DNA from: Aphrophora alni
Lineage: Eukaryota; Arthropoda; Insecta; Hemiptera; Aphrophoridae
Reading direction: 5' to 3'
Assembly: GCA_963513935.1 (NCBI GenBank)
Contig: OY740765.1
Coordinates: 75,313,718 to 75,377,717, forward strand
Length of the DNA: 64,000 bases
Shown here: in pieces, positions 26,455 through 40,967 of the stretch
Numbering within the stretch: the stretch's first letter is position 1
Layout: every line of letters begins with the position of its first letter
Program-made: the position numbers and the translations under genes
The notes under the pieces: model-generated
Database searches by the model: none
What the model was told of the DNA's origin: nothing
The model's input: only the letters and a program-made list of their open reading frames with translations

Positions 26455-27819
26455 TGTAACAATTCTAAAAAGAAGGAGAACTTGAAGAGTTCATAAGTTT
26501 ATGTTACTTTAATAAAAAAATGAATTTAAGAGTTATTTAATCTAAAAGTTTGCTCTGCTTTTACGGGCGCCAGGAAGCTTTCGCTTGCCAATTTGGAAAA
26601 ATGAATTTAAATTAATAATCTTATCTCGGGCGTAAGTTCTTTCTATAGTGTACTCTCAGTGACTCGGTAGAATGAATAACACCTGAACTGAAATTTTGAC
26701 ATACAAATTTATTAAACACATTCAAAATATCAACATGTAGATTCATCAAAAATAAACATATCATGAATATTAATTACAATTAACATCCTATTAAACCATG
26801 AATTTTATTGCCTTTGAAGAAGGTCTATCTTCTTAGTCATAAATTGACTTTAGTTGAGAATTGTATTAACTAAAAAATGAAACTTGCAAGTATTATTACT
26901 TTACTGAAGTTAAAATCTTAAATGTGAAAACTTTACTCTTTTGCCTGAGAACGAAAAATATATAAAATAGAAAAATTAATTTTGTCCATTATCTAAGTGA
27001 TATTTGGACTGATAAAGCTTTTTAATGAAATTGATCAAATTTACTTATACTAAATGCAAAGAAAAGACATATAACATATTATAAAAAAATTTACATAATT
27101 GAAACGTAACATGTGGTACATGATTTTACCAAACTGTAGAAACTCATTGTCTTTTAAGGACCGTTGTTCCTCAAACCGTGTATGTAGCGTTGAATTACAG
27201 TTGAATACACCTGTATTTCGAATAATGTCCGTGTTATAATACTTGAGATTCAGTTCACATAACGAGTTAACACAAAAGTTCATTGTTCGTTTTTTGAAAA
27301 CACGTGTATGAGATTGCATACCATAGTTCTTTTTCCAATTTTTTAGACATATACGATTCTAAAACACACAATATTGTCTTTGTAACTCTTACGAATGTTT
27401 TTTACCATGAATTAAGCAAAGTTACCAGTTCCGAACATATTTTCTACCTTTTTACATAAAACTCATAACACCACCTAACATAGGTCTGTAGGCAACTAGC
27501 CCCAAAGCTCGACTGAAAATTAACATGTTCTCCTCGCTTTTGCGAGCTATTTCTTCCGGTTAAAACAGTTTCAATAGTTCAACACACTCCCCGACGAATA
27601 TCCACTCATAACTATACGTAACACAAATTTAATAAACACTTTATTTCAACAATTTATCTTAAATTTATACATGTTTATTTATTTTGTTTATTTGAAAATC
27701 TATTTTTATCTTAAAATTTACTTTGTTTGGTACAAAATATTACTTAATCCGGTTACCCCCACCATTTTACCCGCTGTATTCAAATATTTTAATCAAACCA
27801 ACATTTTTACATTATCACA
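26455..27819 (-). mobile_element. Solo LTR of the 48.6-56.6 kb retrotransposon family
   Basis: On the + strand it begins TGTAACAATTC and ends ATCACA, flanked by CAAC at 26451-26454 and 27820-27823, a 4-bp TSD. Read on the - strand it ends with sequence collinear with the 3' part of the 48594-56602 LTRs: AATTGGCAAGCGAAAGCTTC then CTGGCGCCCGTAAAA, then GAACTCTTCAAG, then GTTACA. Its length (1,365 bp) is close to that of the 3' LTR there (1,372 bp). No primer-binding site follows, so it is solo. Confidence 0.75.
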
Positions 27820-27823
27820 CAAC

Positions 27824-30187
<2,364 letters not shown>

Positions 30188-31509
30188 TGAAAAAATTATA
30201 ATTACCTTCATAAATTTAAAATTTTTCAGTAAATAGAAGTTTGCAAGTTACAAATTACCTTTAATATTGTAGATTTATTTTAATTCTTAATTTTTAAAAC
30301 ATATTGCTACAGCTGTGATCAAACAATTCTGCACTTATAAGGAGTTGGGAATCAGGTTGTCGAATTTCTATTTACTAACCAAAAAAGAATACTAACTTTA
30401 ATTTTTAAAGATCGTGATTACTATTGAACCCAAAATCAAAATTATTGTTTTCTATTTTAAGATCATATTAATGAAAATAAATATGATTAAAGTGAAGAGT
30501 TGTTGGATAAAAGCTATAGTTATAAACAGTAAATAATTATCTAATATTTAAACTAAAATGATTCTTGATTTCAAAGTAGTGAGGTGGGCTAATTTACAAT
30601 TTTTAAAATATTATATGACTGCTGGGCCTACTTTGGTCGTTAGTTATGTATTAAGATTAGAGGGTTTTTGAAATGCTAGTTAGTTTTTAATGATGACTGC
30701 ACCTTAGTTTGAATTTGGGGAAAAATATTTTATTCTGGGAATACTCCATGGGAGGGGGGGGGGGGGTTTCATTAATAATCCGGTAAAATAATGTTTTTTT
30801 GAGACTATTAGTTATAACAAAATATGCTTAGAAAATTTTGTTGTTGAAATGACTACATCATCATTGTAGAACAAAAGAATATTAAAAACTTTCAGTCATT
30901 ATTGAAATAAACAGTTCACGTTAGGCATGTTTATCCCAACGTACGGTTGCACTTCAGCTCAGTCGTTTTACAATAAGATTTAGAATGTGTTAGACGTGAA
31001 TGTCGCTTGACACCCAGTTATTTAGTTTTTTTTATTGTTTAATATTGCCTCTGTTTATAATATTTATGTGTAAATAATTAAGTTGTTTATACCTATTCTA
31101 TGGAGTTTGCAATTAGAAGGATTTACATCATCTTCACTCATTTTTATTCACTATTTTAAACAATATTAACAAACCAAACTCACTAATCAATCACACAACA
31201 TGCTATACAATAGTAGACTAACTTATTCCAGTTTAATTCAACAGATGGCAGCATGATTTCCCTCCAAATTCACAGGTATACACTAAGCACATCTGTGCAT
31301 CCTTAGCACATGGTACAGATAGCCTTGGGCGCACAAGCGTGTCCATAGAAGTAAACGTGTTAAGGAAACTGAAGAATAGCTAAAAAGTAGTATCTGGACT
31401 CTGCTCTATTGTATAGAATGGTTCATTAAATTTCATTGTGATTGTACAAGCATGAATAATGCTTAGCACCTGGAATGTCTGAATGAGGTTACAGCTGAAG
31501 AGATGGTAA

Positions 31510-31935
31510 ATAAAATCAGTAATATTATTTTGGACGACCGCCGAGTAAAGATACTTGATATATCTAAGTATGATAAACATCTCAAATGAACTTGTTTTTA
31601 ATATCCTGCATGAACATTTGAGTATGAGAAAGCTATTGGCAAGATGAAGTATCACATTTGTTCACAGTTGTCAAAAACGGAATCGTACAACAATTGTGAA
31701 GCAGGGGTTTAGCATCTAAGTTTTTGAGGTGCTATGTAACCATTGATGAAACATATATCCAGTATGAAACACTCCAGAAATGAAAGAGCAGTCAAAAAAG
31801 TGGATTTATTGTGGCAAACTAAGAAGATAAAACTGGTTCTTTCGGCCAGAAAGGTCATAGCAACAATTGTATGGGATTCGCATGATTTGACTATTTGGAT
31901 TCAACCTCGCTATCTTGTACACCTCAACATAATCA
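31510..31935 (+). pseudogene. mariner transposase relic
   Basis: In shifting frames the sequence reads DDRRVKILDIS (about 31533-31565), HLSMRKLLARW near 31617, VTIDET with the first catalytic Asp near 31738, and LVLSARKVIATIVWDSHDL near 31830-31888. These follow the order of a mariner transposase, where the usual forms are DRRVKI, LGMRKLSARWVP, FVTVDETW and SAGKVMATVFWD. Stops and frameshifts are frequent and the C-terminal half is missing. It was truncated by, or fused to, the neighbouring relic. Confidence 0.65.
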
Positions 31936-31984
31936 GCTGGGGAATAAATTTCATGGTTCCTCAGTTTCTTTTCAATTGTGCTGT

Positions 31985-33170
31985 GAATATTATCGCAACT
32001 CCATTTGAATGTGTCCCTTTTCGAGGTGCTTTTGAGAAATTGTCAATTCTGTTTCTTTAGAGGCCAGAAGAAAAGGATTTGACAATACACAGTTTTTATT
32101 CTGGTATGTGTAACCATCACTGTAAAAAATTACATGGTCATACATGGTTTTGTCAATTTCAGATAGGAAATGGTATACTATGCTTGCAAACTCATCAGCA
32201 GTAACTCCCTCTTCTGTCTCATCCCATAAATAGCAGTAGCCATCATGGTGAGTTTCGTACTCTTCTTTGTCTAAATTTCCTTTATTAATGTCTGATCAAC
32301 AGACATTACATTGGTTTTTAAAGGGGGGGGGGGGGGGACAAACCCAAATCAAACTCCTCAAAAGCTGACCAGAATATAAGTACGGACAACTGTAGATTGT
32401 CTTTATTCTGACCTGTACAGTAGGCTTTATATTCCCTATACAATTCTGATTTAGATTGCCACCTAGGTTCGAGGTATAGTTTTTTAGTGTACTTACGGCA
32501 GTAATGGGATTCGAGTTTTGGTAGGCAATCTAAAAACTGTTTTATGAATTTCCTTTACTTACTTTGGCCCTTTTTATTTATATTTATACCATTATATTTG
32601 TTAAGGTTTTTTTCCCCCCACTCATTGTATTACCCAATTGAGTACAGACCACTCTCCTACTGACAATGCATTTAAAAACATTGTTTTACAGACTCTTATT
32701 CTGTCTCGATTGTCATTTACTTTAAAGGAATAAAGTAAAGATTGGGATTGACGAGAACTTGATGCTTTCTTTTTTTTTTTTTAGGGACAGTTTTTTGTTC
32801 ACAACCATTTCCTTTTGTTGTGTTTTCATAATTTACAATATTTACATGGTTATTTATAAAATTGTCATGGTTATAAATTTTTTCTAATTGTAATTTTAAA
32901 TCAGTATCATCCAAGTCAGCTACAACTTAATTAAACATATCTATGTCAACTAAAGAGATGCCCACTGCTGTGTATGTTATATTGTTGTTATGTAATGTTC
33001 CAAATTCAAGTAACAGTGGGATGTCCAATGCTAATAGTATCGGAGTGTCGATCTTGATCAAACATACCTTCATCGAATATTTCCAAAACTTGTTCAGAAG
33101 TAGAAGGTATCGGTTGTAAAATAAGACTGTCTTCAATTGTTCCATTTGGAACAAGGAATACTCAGTCATA
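31985..33170 (-). pseudogene. Unclassified insect transposon protein relic
   Basis: Read on - from 33170, the pieces are KKKKRKHQVLVNP, DNRDRIRVCKTMFLNALSVG (about 32710-32650), KFIKQFLDCLPKLESHYCRK (about 32550-32490) followed by KLYLEPRWQSKSELY, then DGYCYLWDETEEGVTADEF, SDGYTYQNKNCVLSNPFLL and EKGHIQMEL (about 32250-31985). I recall proteins with this order (SHYCR...KLYLEP...SDG.TYQN...EKGHTQME) as repetitive uncharacterised proteins in insect genomes. I cannot place them in a named superfamily. Frameshifts and stops show decay, and a 16-base G run at about 32323 interrupts it. Confidence 0.55.
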
Positions 33171-34489
33171 ATGATTCTATCAGCAACTGCTTCAGCTAAA
33201 TCTGTAGGTATGGTTTCATCCTTCTGATAAGTATGCGAGAGATGCTACATGTTGTCTTCATTCCGCAAGCAGACAACTCCAACTTTATCTGAAGATAAAA
33301 GTCATTGTACTCAAATTTTACAGAATGAGTTAGGTTTGGAGTGCTGGACTGAGCATGTGTGGATGATTGTATTCAAGGTTATAAAATATTACTTTACCTT
33401 CAAAATCTTAAATGTTTACTGGCATAAAAAACACTGAATGTGCATAAGCACTCTATGGCCTACCTACTGTACTCATAAATGCTGTGTAATATTATACTTC
33501 TACAGCCTACCTTTGCTAGAGATGGTGAGGTTTTTGTCACTATTGTCTGAATATCTATGGTTAGCCTTTTGCAGGCCCATGTCTAATAGAAGTCTACCTT
33601 GAGAGCTTATTTATTTTAGATAGAAACAATATCACATCATGATTAGTTAAACCAAGTTTGTAGATTAAGGATGGAAACTGCATCTTAGGGTGTAGCCTAA
33701 ATGACTCTTGAGAAAGAATAAATTACCAAACCAGTGATCTTGGTTAAAGAGCATTTTAAAACATAGTGACTACAAAACTTAGGCCTTCCTGCACTTTTAG
33801 ATCCATGTTCTAAAGCCTCCTTTTGTCCTTAATAATCAAAATTTTGCTTTAGGCCTGTTTCTCAATCCATTGATGACATTAAGAGTAAAAAGTGTTAAGA
33901 ATGTAAACAGTTTCTTGTCAATTGCCATAGGCAGAACTCATTGCCATTATTTTTATTTAACTCAAACAGTGTATTTTTCAGACCTAGGAATATTACTCTT
34001 GGGTTTTTCCCACATCATAAAACAACAAACTCACACATTCTACTCTATATAGAATGCGAACAAATTATTTAAAGAAGTTTGAATCTACAGCAATAGTATC
34101 AGAGATTGTAAATTGTAGAATGACTTTTCATAAAAATGAAAAGCTCGTATATCAGTACTAAACTACTATTCAGGGCTGTTTTTCTTGTGCTACAATATCA
34201 AGTATGAAAACCTTGTATATTTGTTATATGAGGTTTTCTTAATATCTGTTACTACATAACCTAAAATACAAGGTTTCCATTGCTATAACTGAAATTTACT
34301 GTGAAAAGAATAGGTATTGATTAAAAAATATTACAACAGCTATATAATGAATATGTAGATTAATTACCTAGGTTTAATTTTCAGCTGGACACAGGGTTAT
34401 AAAATGAAAATATCCTAGAAAAACAACTGCTAAAACTTACATACAATGTTTACTAGGTATAAACATATACCTTTTTTGGCATAAGACAA
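33171..34489. other. Intronic DNA without recognised feature
   Basis: No transposon terminus or credible coding sequence was seen. Open frames are 62 codons or shorter. Confidence 0.4.
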
Positions 34490-34870
34490 TATTGTTACCA
34501 TTTCTAAAATGGGAAATTTTGGGAGCAGCTCAAAAACTTTAAGTGCAAACACCTGCCTTGTGACCCCTCATTTTAAAGGTATTGGTACAAGAATGTAAAG
34601 GACGAAAACTAGAAGTCTCTAACTTATTCCTACCTAAAGTTATTTTCGGTTAAAGATGAGAATGATTCAAGTTCTAACTTTTTAGTGAGTTATTGGTGAA
34701 GAGCCAAATCCAAGGAATGTTTATTAGGTATTAAAATTCACTTTTCTATGTATGGGGGAAACTTTGCCCCTGTTTTAAAAATTGGATATATTGGGGGCAG
34801 CTCAAAATTTTTATACCCAAACCCCTCTCGTGTGACCATTCATTTTAAAGGTATAACAAAAGAAAACTAA
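34490..34870. repeat. Decayed MITE-like pair of repeated modules
   Basis: Two direct modules share the order …GGGAAA or GATATATTGGG…, GGGAGCAGCTCAAAA or GGGGCAGCTCAAAA, then GTGACC, CATTTTAAAGGTAT. The module resembles the arms of the MITE at 44799-45611 (GGGGGGCAGCTCAAATTTT, CTCATTTTAATG), so both probably derive from related mariner-type MITEs. Confidence 0.5.
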
Positions 34871-34974
34871 CAGCACAACTTAACACTAACATACATACAC
34901 ATAAATTATATCAGAACTCAGGATATTCTCGTTCGTATGAAACGCTAAAAATAAAAATTTTGAAAAATTTTCCC

Positions 34975-37166
34975 AAAATTTTGTCTTTTCTTGCTCCACG
35001 CTATTGGGCGCCACTTGCCGCGAATCGAGCCCCATGTTGGTTCGCCACTTGCTGCAAATCTTAACCTCGCTTTGAAACACCACTCGTTGGGAGTTCGTGT
35101 CAGTTTGATCGCGGACAAGACCAAGTTGCTCACTTTTACAATTTTTCTTAATCAAAGATATTACAAGACTTGGCTTTTGCAAGTCTGAGTCTGTTCTCAA
35201 CAACTTACAATTTGAATTTACTAAAATTCCCTGAATTTTATTTCTATTGCTCACTGATTTTACTTTATTCACTTTTACACAGTCTCTCTCTCTGGGGAAG
35301 TGCCTTTTGGAAGAAATCGGCTCCTGAATTCTGATAATAATTTTTAATTATTTATATTTTATATTATACCAGAGCACATTGATAATAATAAATTTTCTAA
35401 TCTCTAATTATTTAAAAAGGAAATGTTAAAAACCAGTTTGATGAACAAAAAGAATTAACACTTGAGCATAAAAAATTTATATCCTCTTGACCATCAAACA
35501 ATTTAAAACAATTTTAGCTTTTATAGAACAACAAACAAAATATGTTTACACATTTAATATGACATAAATTTCTTATTCATTAATACAAAATTAAAAAATG
35601 CTAGACTATTCCAGCTAAGACTACAAATAGTTTTTCCTGGACTGAAATAGTCTTATTTAAGTTTGAACCTTATTCTAAACCAAAGCAGAGTTTATTTGAA
35701 ACTAAAGAAGTTAATATATTTAAAATTTCCCCAATGAATTGTTAATTTAAATGAGTTTACTTTTTACGAATTATTCTATAGATGTAGTGTACCTTCACAC
35801 TTAACATGAAGGTCTTGAAGTTGTGAAGTTCTTTGCTGTAGATGGTTAACGATGTCTTCAAATTATTTCCTCTCCAATTCCTGGTTATGTTATAGTTGTG
35901 GACTGCTGGTAGTAATTACGATTCCTTGCTTGACTAGTCTTCCCTGTAGATTGATCTTCTTATTTCTTGATTTTCAAAAATAGTTAAATTTTTTATAAGT
36001 TACTTTTTAATACAAGAAATGCTTGTCTTGAAAATTTCTCAAAGTTGAATTTAGAAAAAATAGTAGAGCGACTAAAATAACGTCCTTCCTGCTCGGCGAC
36101 TGATATTAGAGTATCGGTCTTTTGACCAACAATTTTGGCTCTCTCTTTTTGTGGGAATGTTTTCCGCAAAAGGTAACCAATTTTTCTCCCTTTCGTGAAG
36201 AAATGTCTCTTCTGTTGATTTCTAAGTTTTCGGCTGAATTACTCCATAACTTTTCTGCTAGAAGCAGTTTCTGCTAGGTTTAGTTTTCATCTATTGTATT
36301 ACTTTTATAAACTATTTTCCATTAAAAACCCTTTTAATTGATATTTTAATCTTTCTATTATTTCAATTTCTTTGTAATGACTCAATTTCTTTCAAGTGAG
36401 TTATTGATGCTTGAAGTCGTGACTTTTTGATCGTCGTATTTCTCGTTTATAAAATCCCCCCCATTATTAATTTTCAACACTGCTCTGTTTTTTACATTTA
36501 TATACCTTTTTTATACATAACCTATTACTTATTTATCCCCTTTTAACTTTAATTTAACCGCTTTTGGGCTTTAACTTTTTAGTTTTTATTATTATTATTT
36601 CTCCCCCATTTTAACTTTAAATCTTATTCTGACCACATATTATTATTCCCTACTATTGTCTTTTCATTTTCTATTATTAGTTTTATTTAGTTTATTCCCC
36701 TTTCACCTTTAAAATTTCATAAAACTCTTCAAGAATGACTTTTCAAGTCCTTTTCCCCCTTGTTATTATTATTATTATTTCTTTTTTATTGCTGATTATT
36801 ATTATGTCCCCTATGGTTTATGACTCTATTACTTTTGATTTTTGATTTTCCCCTTTTTGCAAATTTTAGGTTTTTGAGCCCCTCTAATTTCTTTAATAAC
36901 TTTTTTGTTTTAAGTTCATTTACATTTATTTGTTGATATTATTAATCGTCAGATTCTACTGTATAATTATTTATTTTCATATTTTAGTTTTTTTTTTATA
37001 AAAATTGGAATTGCTACAGGCTGTTTTGTCAAACTCAGACAGGCAAAGTTTTGTCTCGGCCTCGCGTGACGTCACCACACTATCGCATTTCAACTTTAAG
37101 AAGTTTAGCGTGGCAATTTAAATGTTTTAAATTTACTTTGAGACAACTGACTTTTCCATGCCGTCT

Positions 37167-37207
<41 letters not shown>

Positions 37208-38165
37208 CGTGTGTGTGTGTGCACACACACACACAAATATTCAAAAAATTAACTATTTTGAAAATCAAGAAATAAAAAGATAAATCTACATGGAAGACTA
37301 ATAATCTAGGAATCGTAATTACTAGCAGCAGTCAACAACTGTAACATAACATGGAGTTGGAAAGGAGATAATTTGAAGACACCGTTAACTATCTGCAGCC
37401 AGGAGCTTCACAACTTCAAGACCTTCATGTTAAGTGTGAAGGTACACAAAATCTATAGAAGAATTCGTAAAAAGTAAACTCATTTAAATTGAATAAATTC
37501 ATTGGGGAAATTTTAAATATATTGACTTCGATAGATTCAAGTAAACTCTGCTTTAATCTAGTATAAGAGTTCAAACGTAAATACGACTATTTCAGTCAAG
37601 GAAATAGTCATTTACCTATTTGTAGTCCTAGCTGGAATAGTCTAGCATTTTAAAATTTTGTATAAATAAATAGCAATTTTGTGTCCTATTGATATTGTGT
37701 AAAAAGATTTTGTTTGTTGGTTGTTAAAAGATTAATTGTTTTAAATTGTTTGATGTTTTTAAACATTTCCTTCTCAAATATTTAGATAATTAAAAAGTTA
37801 TTATTAAGGTGCTCTGGTATTATATATAATAAAAATAAATAAAAATTATTATCGGAATTCATTAGCCGATTTCTTCCAAAAGGCACGTCCCCAGAGAGAG
37901 AGAGAGAGTGTGTGTTAAAGTTATAAAAGTAAATTCATTGAGCAAAGAAATAAAATTTAGAGAATTTTAGTAAATTCAGTTTTTACGTTAATGAGAACAG
38001 AATCAGACTTACAAAAGCCAAGTCTTGCAATAACTTTGATTTAAGGTAAAATTGTAAAAGTGAGCAGCTTGGTCTTGTAATCGACCCGAACTCTTAACGA
38101 GGGGTTAAAAATTAAGAGGCGGTGGTAAGTGGTAAGCAACGCCCAATGGGGGCACGAACGAGTCG
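34975..38165. repeat. 3.2-kb head-to-head inverted repeat of LTR-like arms
   Basis: The left arm (about 34975-35985) is the reverse complement of the right arm (about 37255-38165), with substitutions and indels. Landmarks are the paired GTACCTTCACACTTAACATG/CATGTTAAGTGTGAAGGTAC and CTTTTGGAAGAAATCGGC/GCCGATTTCTTCCAAAAG. At the outer edge of each arm lies a sequence resembling a tRNA-Lys primer-binding site: on - at about 35013, AAGTGGCGCCCAATAGCG; on + at about 38130, GCAACGCCCAATGGGGGC. The arms thus look like two diverging LTRs. The 1.27-kb centre is pyrimidine-rich on +, with TTATTATTATT tracts. No coding was seen. Confidence 0.55.
37169..37233. repeat. (GT)n microsatellite
   Basis: A GT tract with GTGCGTGC interruptions and a short (CA)n tail, close to the inner edge of the right arm of the inverted repeat. 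Confidence 0.9.
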
Positions 38166-38176
38166 GTGGTACGTGA

Positions 38177-38177
<1 letters not shown>

Positions 38178-38209
<32 letters not shown>

Positions 38210-38326
38210 GCGTGTATGCATGTGTGTGTGTGTGTTGCGTGTATGCATGTGTGTGTGTGTGTTGCGTGTATGCATGTGTGTGTGTGTGTGTGTTGCGTGT
38301 ATGCATGTGTGTGTGTGTGTGTGTGT
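38178..38326. repeat. GT-rich minisatellite
   Basis: A (GT)n tract in which the unit TTGCGTGTATGCATG plus (TG)n recurs four times at about 32-bp spacing. Long ORFs on both strands here are artefacts of the dinucleotide repeat. Confidence 0.9.
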
Positions 38327-38424
38327 AATCTGTAAACACATATTATGTAAGTATGTAAGAAACTTAATATATGTTATTATAAATTGTTAATTTATTAATT
38401 GAGTGCAAGTTTAAAAGTCACTGA

Positions 38425-38661
<237 letters not shown>

Positions 38662-38999
38662 TAAATTCATATAATGTCACAGATGTGACAAATATTTTAA
38701 GTAAATATAATTAAATTTTGGTTTTTGATGTAATAAATGAATCATTCCATGAATATAAAACAGTAGTCTGAAATGAGTAAATGACCACCATCTGTTGGTT
38801 AAATGTCAAAAAGGTGAAGAAGAGGACTGTAATCCATTCACTCCAGAATTGTCACTAAAAGACTCAGTTCGGTAGTTGACAATCAAAAAGTGAAAATGAA
38901 CAATAGACGCCACCTGTAAAAAAAATTATACGTTTAAAAAAGTGTCTAAACTGTTTTGCTTGTGCTATAAATAAATCCTGAGCATAAATCTTGTTTGAA

Positions 39000-39466
39000 T
39001 TAACCCTTTGAACACTACAAACAGATATATCAGGTTTTTTTTTCATTGGTTATCTATAACAATACAGTTCTAGTACACTTTTTTTTGGTGCAGTATACCA
39101 AAAGTTAAGTTGTCCTAAGCGTGACAACTGAGAGTTTTATAGTGTCGTGAATCGTTTCAGGTTATAATTTTTGTTCAGTGGTTTTTTTTTAGTTAAAAAA
39201 AATAAATAAATATGAGTTATAAATGACGTGTTTGACTGAGGAAGTCAAAATACTTTGTTAAAACATTTCAAGAAACAAATGTGAATACTATTGATGAAGA
39301 GTGAATTTGCTGATGAATTCGAAATTTTGTTCGGAAAGTGATTTAGATTTCGATGACTCATATGATGACCTGAAATTTAACCATAATTATAATACTTCAA
39401 AATCTTCTACATTTAGAAAGAGACTTTTTCCACAAGATCCCAATGTAATTTCAGATAGTGACTAGT
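39000..39466 (+). mobile_element. piggyBac 5' end fragment
   Basis: TTAACCCTTTGAACACT at 39000 is a piggyBac-type terminus. At 39313 an ATG opens a 50-codon frame (MNSKFCSESDLDFDDSYDD...), ending SDSD and a stop at 39463-39465. Acidic S/D/E-rich sequence like this is typical of piggyBac transposase N-termini, compare the one at 18657. No further transposase domain or matching right end was found, so it is a fragment. Confidence 0.5.
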
Positions 39467-40215
39467 GACTACCAGCTGACACTACTTTCAAATTCTACAC
39501 CCTTGAGTCTAGAGGTAGACCGAAAGGTTCTTCATTCTTTTTTTTCTTTTGCATAACAAAGGTCGTTATAGTGGTTGTACATAAAATGCATTTACATAAG
39601 ATATTAAATGTAAATTAAACATAACAGATTGAATAATACAATTACAATCAAGATATCACACTCACACCTGAAACAAACACCCCTACAACACGTCACACCC
39701 ATACAATAATTATCAGCCACTCGACCAATTTACATCAAAAACCATATTATTATAATAAAATACTGCCAACAAAAACACACATTACAATATCATAAACACT
39801 TTCCAAACTCCAGAATAGCGACAACAATATTTATTACTTGGTGTTTTGAGTTATTTCCATTTCCCTAGTAATGATGACTGGAAATTTCTCCACTGAATAA
39901 AAGGATCCTGAGAGTAATAACTTTCTCAGGCTATTTATAAAGGGTTTTTTTTCTGAATTTGTATTAATTTGGTGGGGAGTGTGTTAATAAAGATAACACC
40001 AGCTTGATTTGGCAGCTTCATATGTTTTTCAAATCTGTATGGCCTCCATGGTCATTTCTTTTCCTGGTGTTATAAACATGTATTTGTCTTTTGACATTAG
40101 ACATTTATTTAAATTTGTAGTACATAATTACTTCAAAAATATACATACTTGGGAAAATTAATACTGAATACTTCTTTCACATTGTGACTTGTTAAGTTCC
40201 CTATACGGAAATTCC

Positions 40216-40668
40216 AAAATCAAATAGGAAATAATAAAAAAAATTTTTTAACATACCACGTTTTTAAAACGGACTAAAAAGTATAAAATAATTTTTCATG
40301 ACCCTTCTACAATTTTGAGGTAGGATTGTTAGTGGCTATGGATATATTTGGAATACTTGGAGAGAAAAACGTGGGGCGCAGCCAGTAAATAATACAAGTA
40401 GACAATCCGTATGAATTCACAGCTAATTTCAGTGAATTGGGAATGAGATTCACTGTAATTTTATTTATTTATTCTTCCTTAACTATCATAGATTACCTGC
40501 ACCCCACGTTTTTCTCTCCAAATATATCCATAGTCACTAACAATCCTCCCTCAAAATTGTAGAAGGTTTATGAAAAATTATTTTATACTTTTTAGTCTGT
40601 TTTAAAAACGTGGTATGTTAAAAAATTTTTTTTTTTATTTGATTTATTATTTTCTATTTTTTAGTCTT
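40216..40668. mobile_element. Fold-back MITE
   Basis: The arms at about 40216-40390 and 40490-40668 are inverted copies with scattered mismatches: AACATACCACGTTTTTAAAA against TTTTAAAAACGTGGTATGTT, and GAGAGAAAAACGTGGGGCGC against GCACCCCACGTTTTTCTCTC. A loop of about 100 bp separates them. Non-coding. The TSD could not be defined. Confidence 0.65.
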
Positions 40669-40967
40669 ATGTCTGGGTGAAAGATTTCAATCGGTTTTGT
40701 ATATATTGGTGAGACTAAATATACGAAAATCATCTCATTGGCCAATTTTTATTTGTTTAACCCCTTAACGGATGATTAAAATTGACCAAAAACAACACAA
40801 AAATATTGATTTAAAAAAAAAATTTAAATGATGGGAAATAATGTCAAAAATATAAAAACCTTTGTAAAAATTGAAAATTTTTAGCTTTTTGCCATAGATA
40901 ATGTTTTAGGGTTACGTTAGGTTTTTGAATCTGTAATATGGACATATGTAAGGATATATGAAATATA

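Noticed and set aside
38205..38326. Four evenly spaced roughly 32-bp repeats, array-like
   Set aside because: The spacers are pure (TG)n and the context is eukaryotic; this is a minisatellite, not a CRISPR array.
38105..38390. Overlapping 68-78-codon frames on both strands
   Set aside because: They consist of Cys/Val or His/Thr repeats produced by the GT minisatellite.
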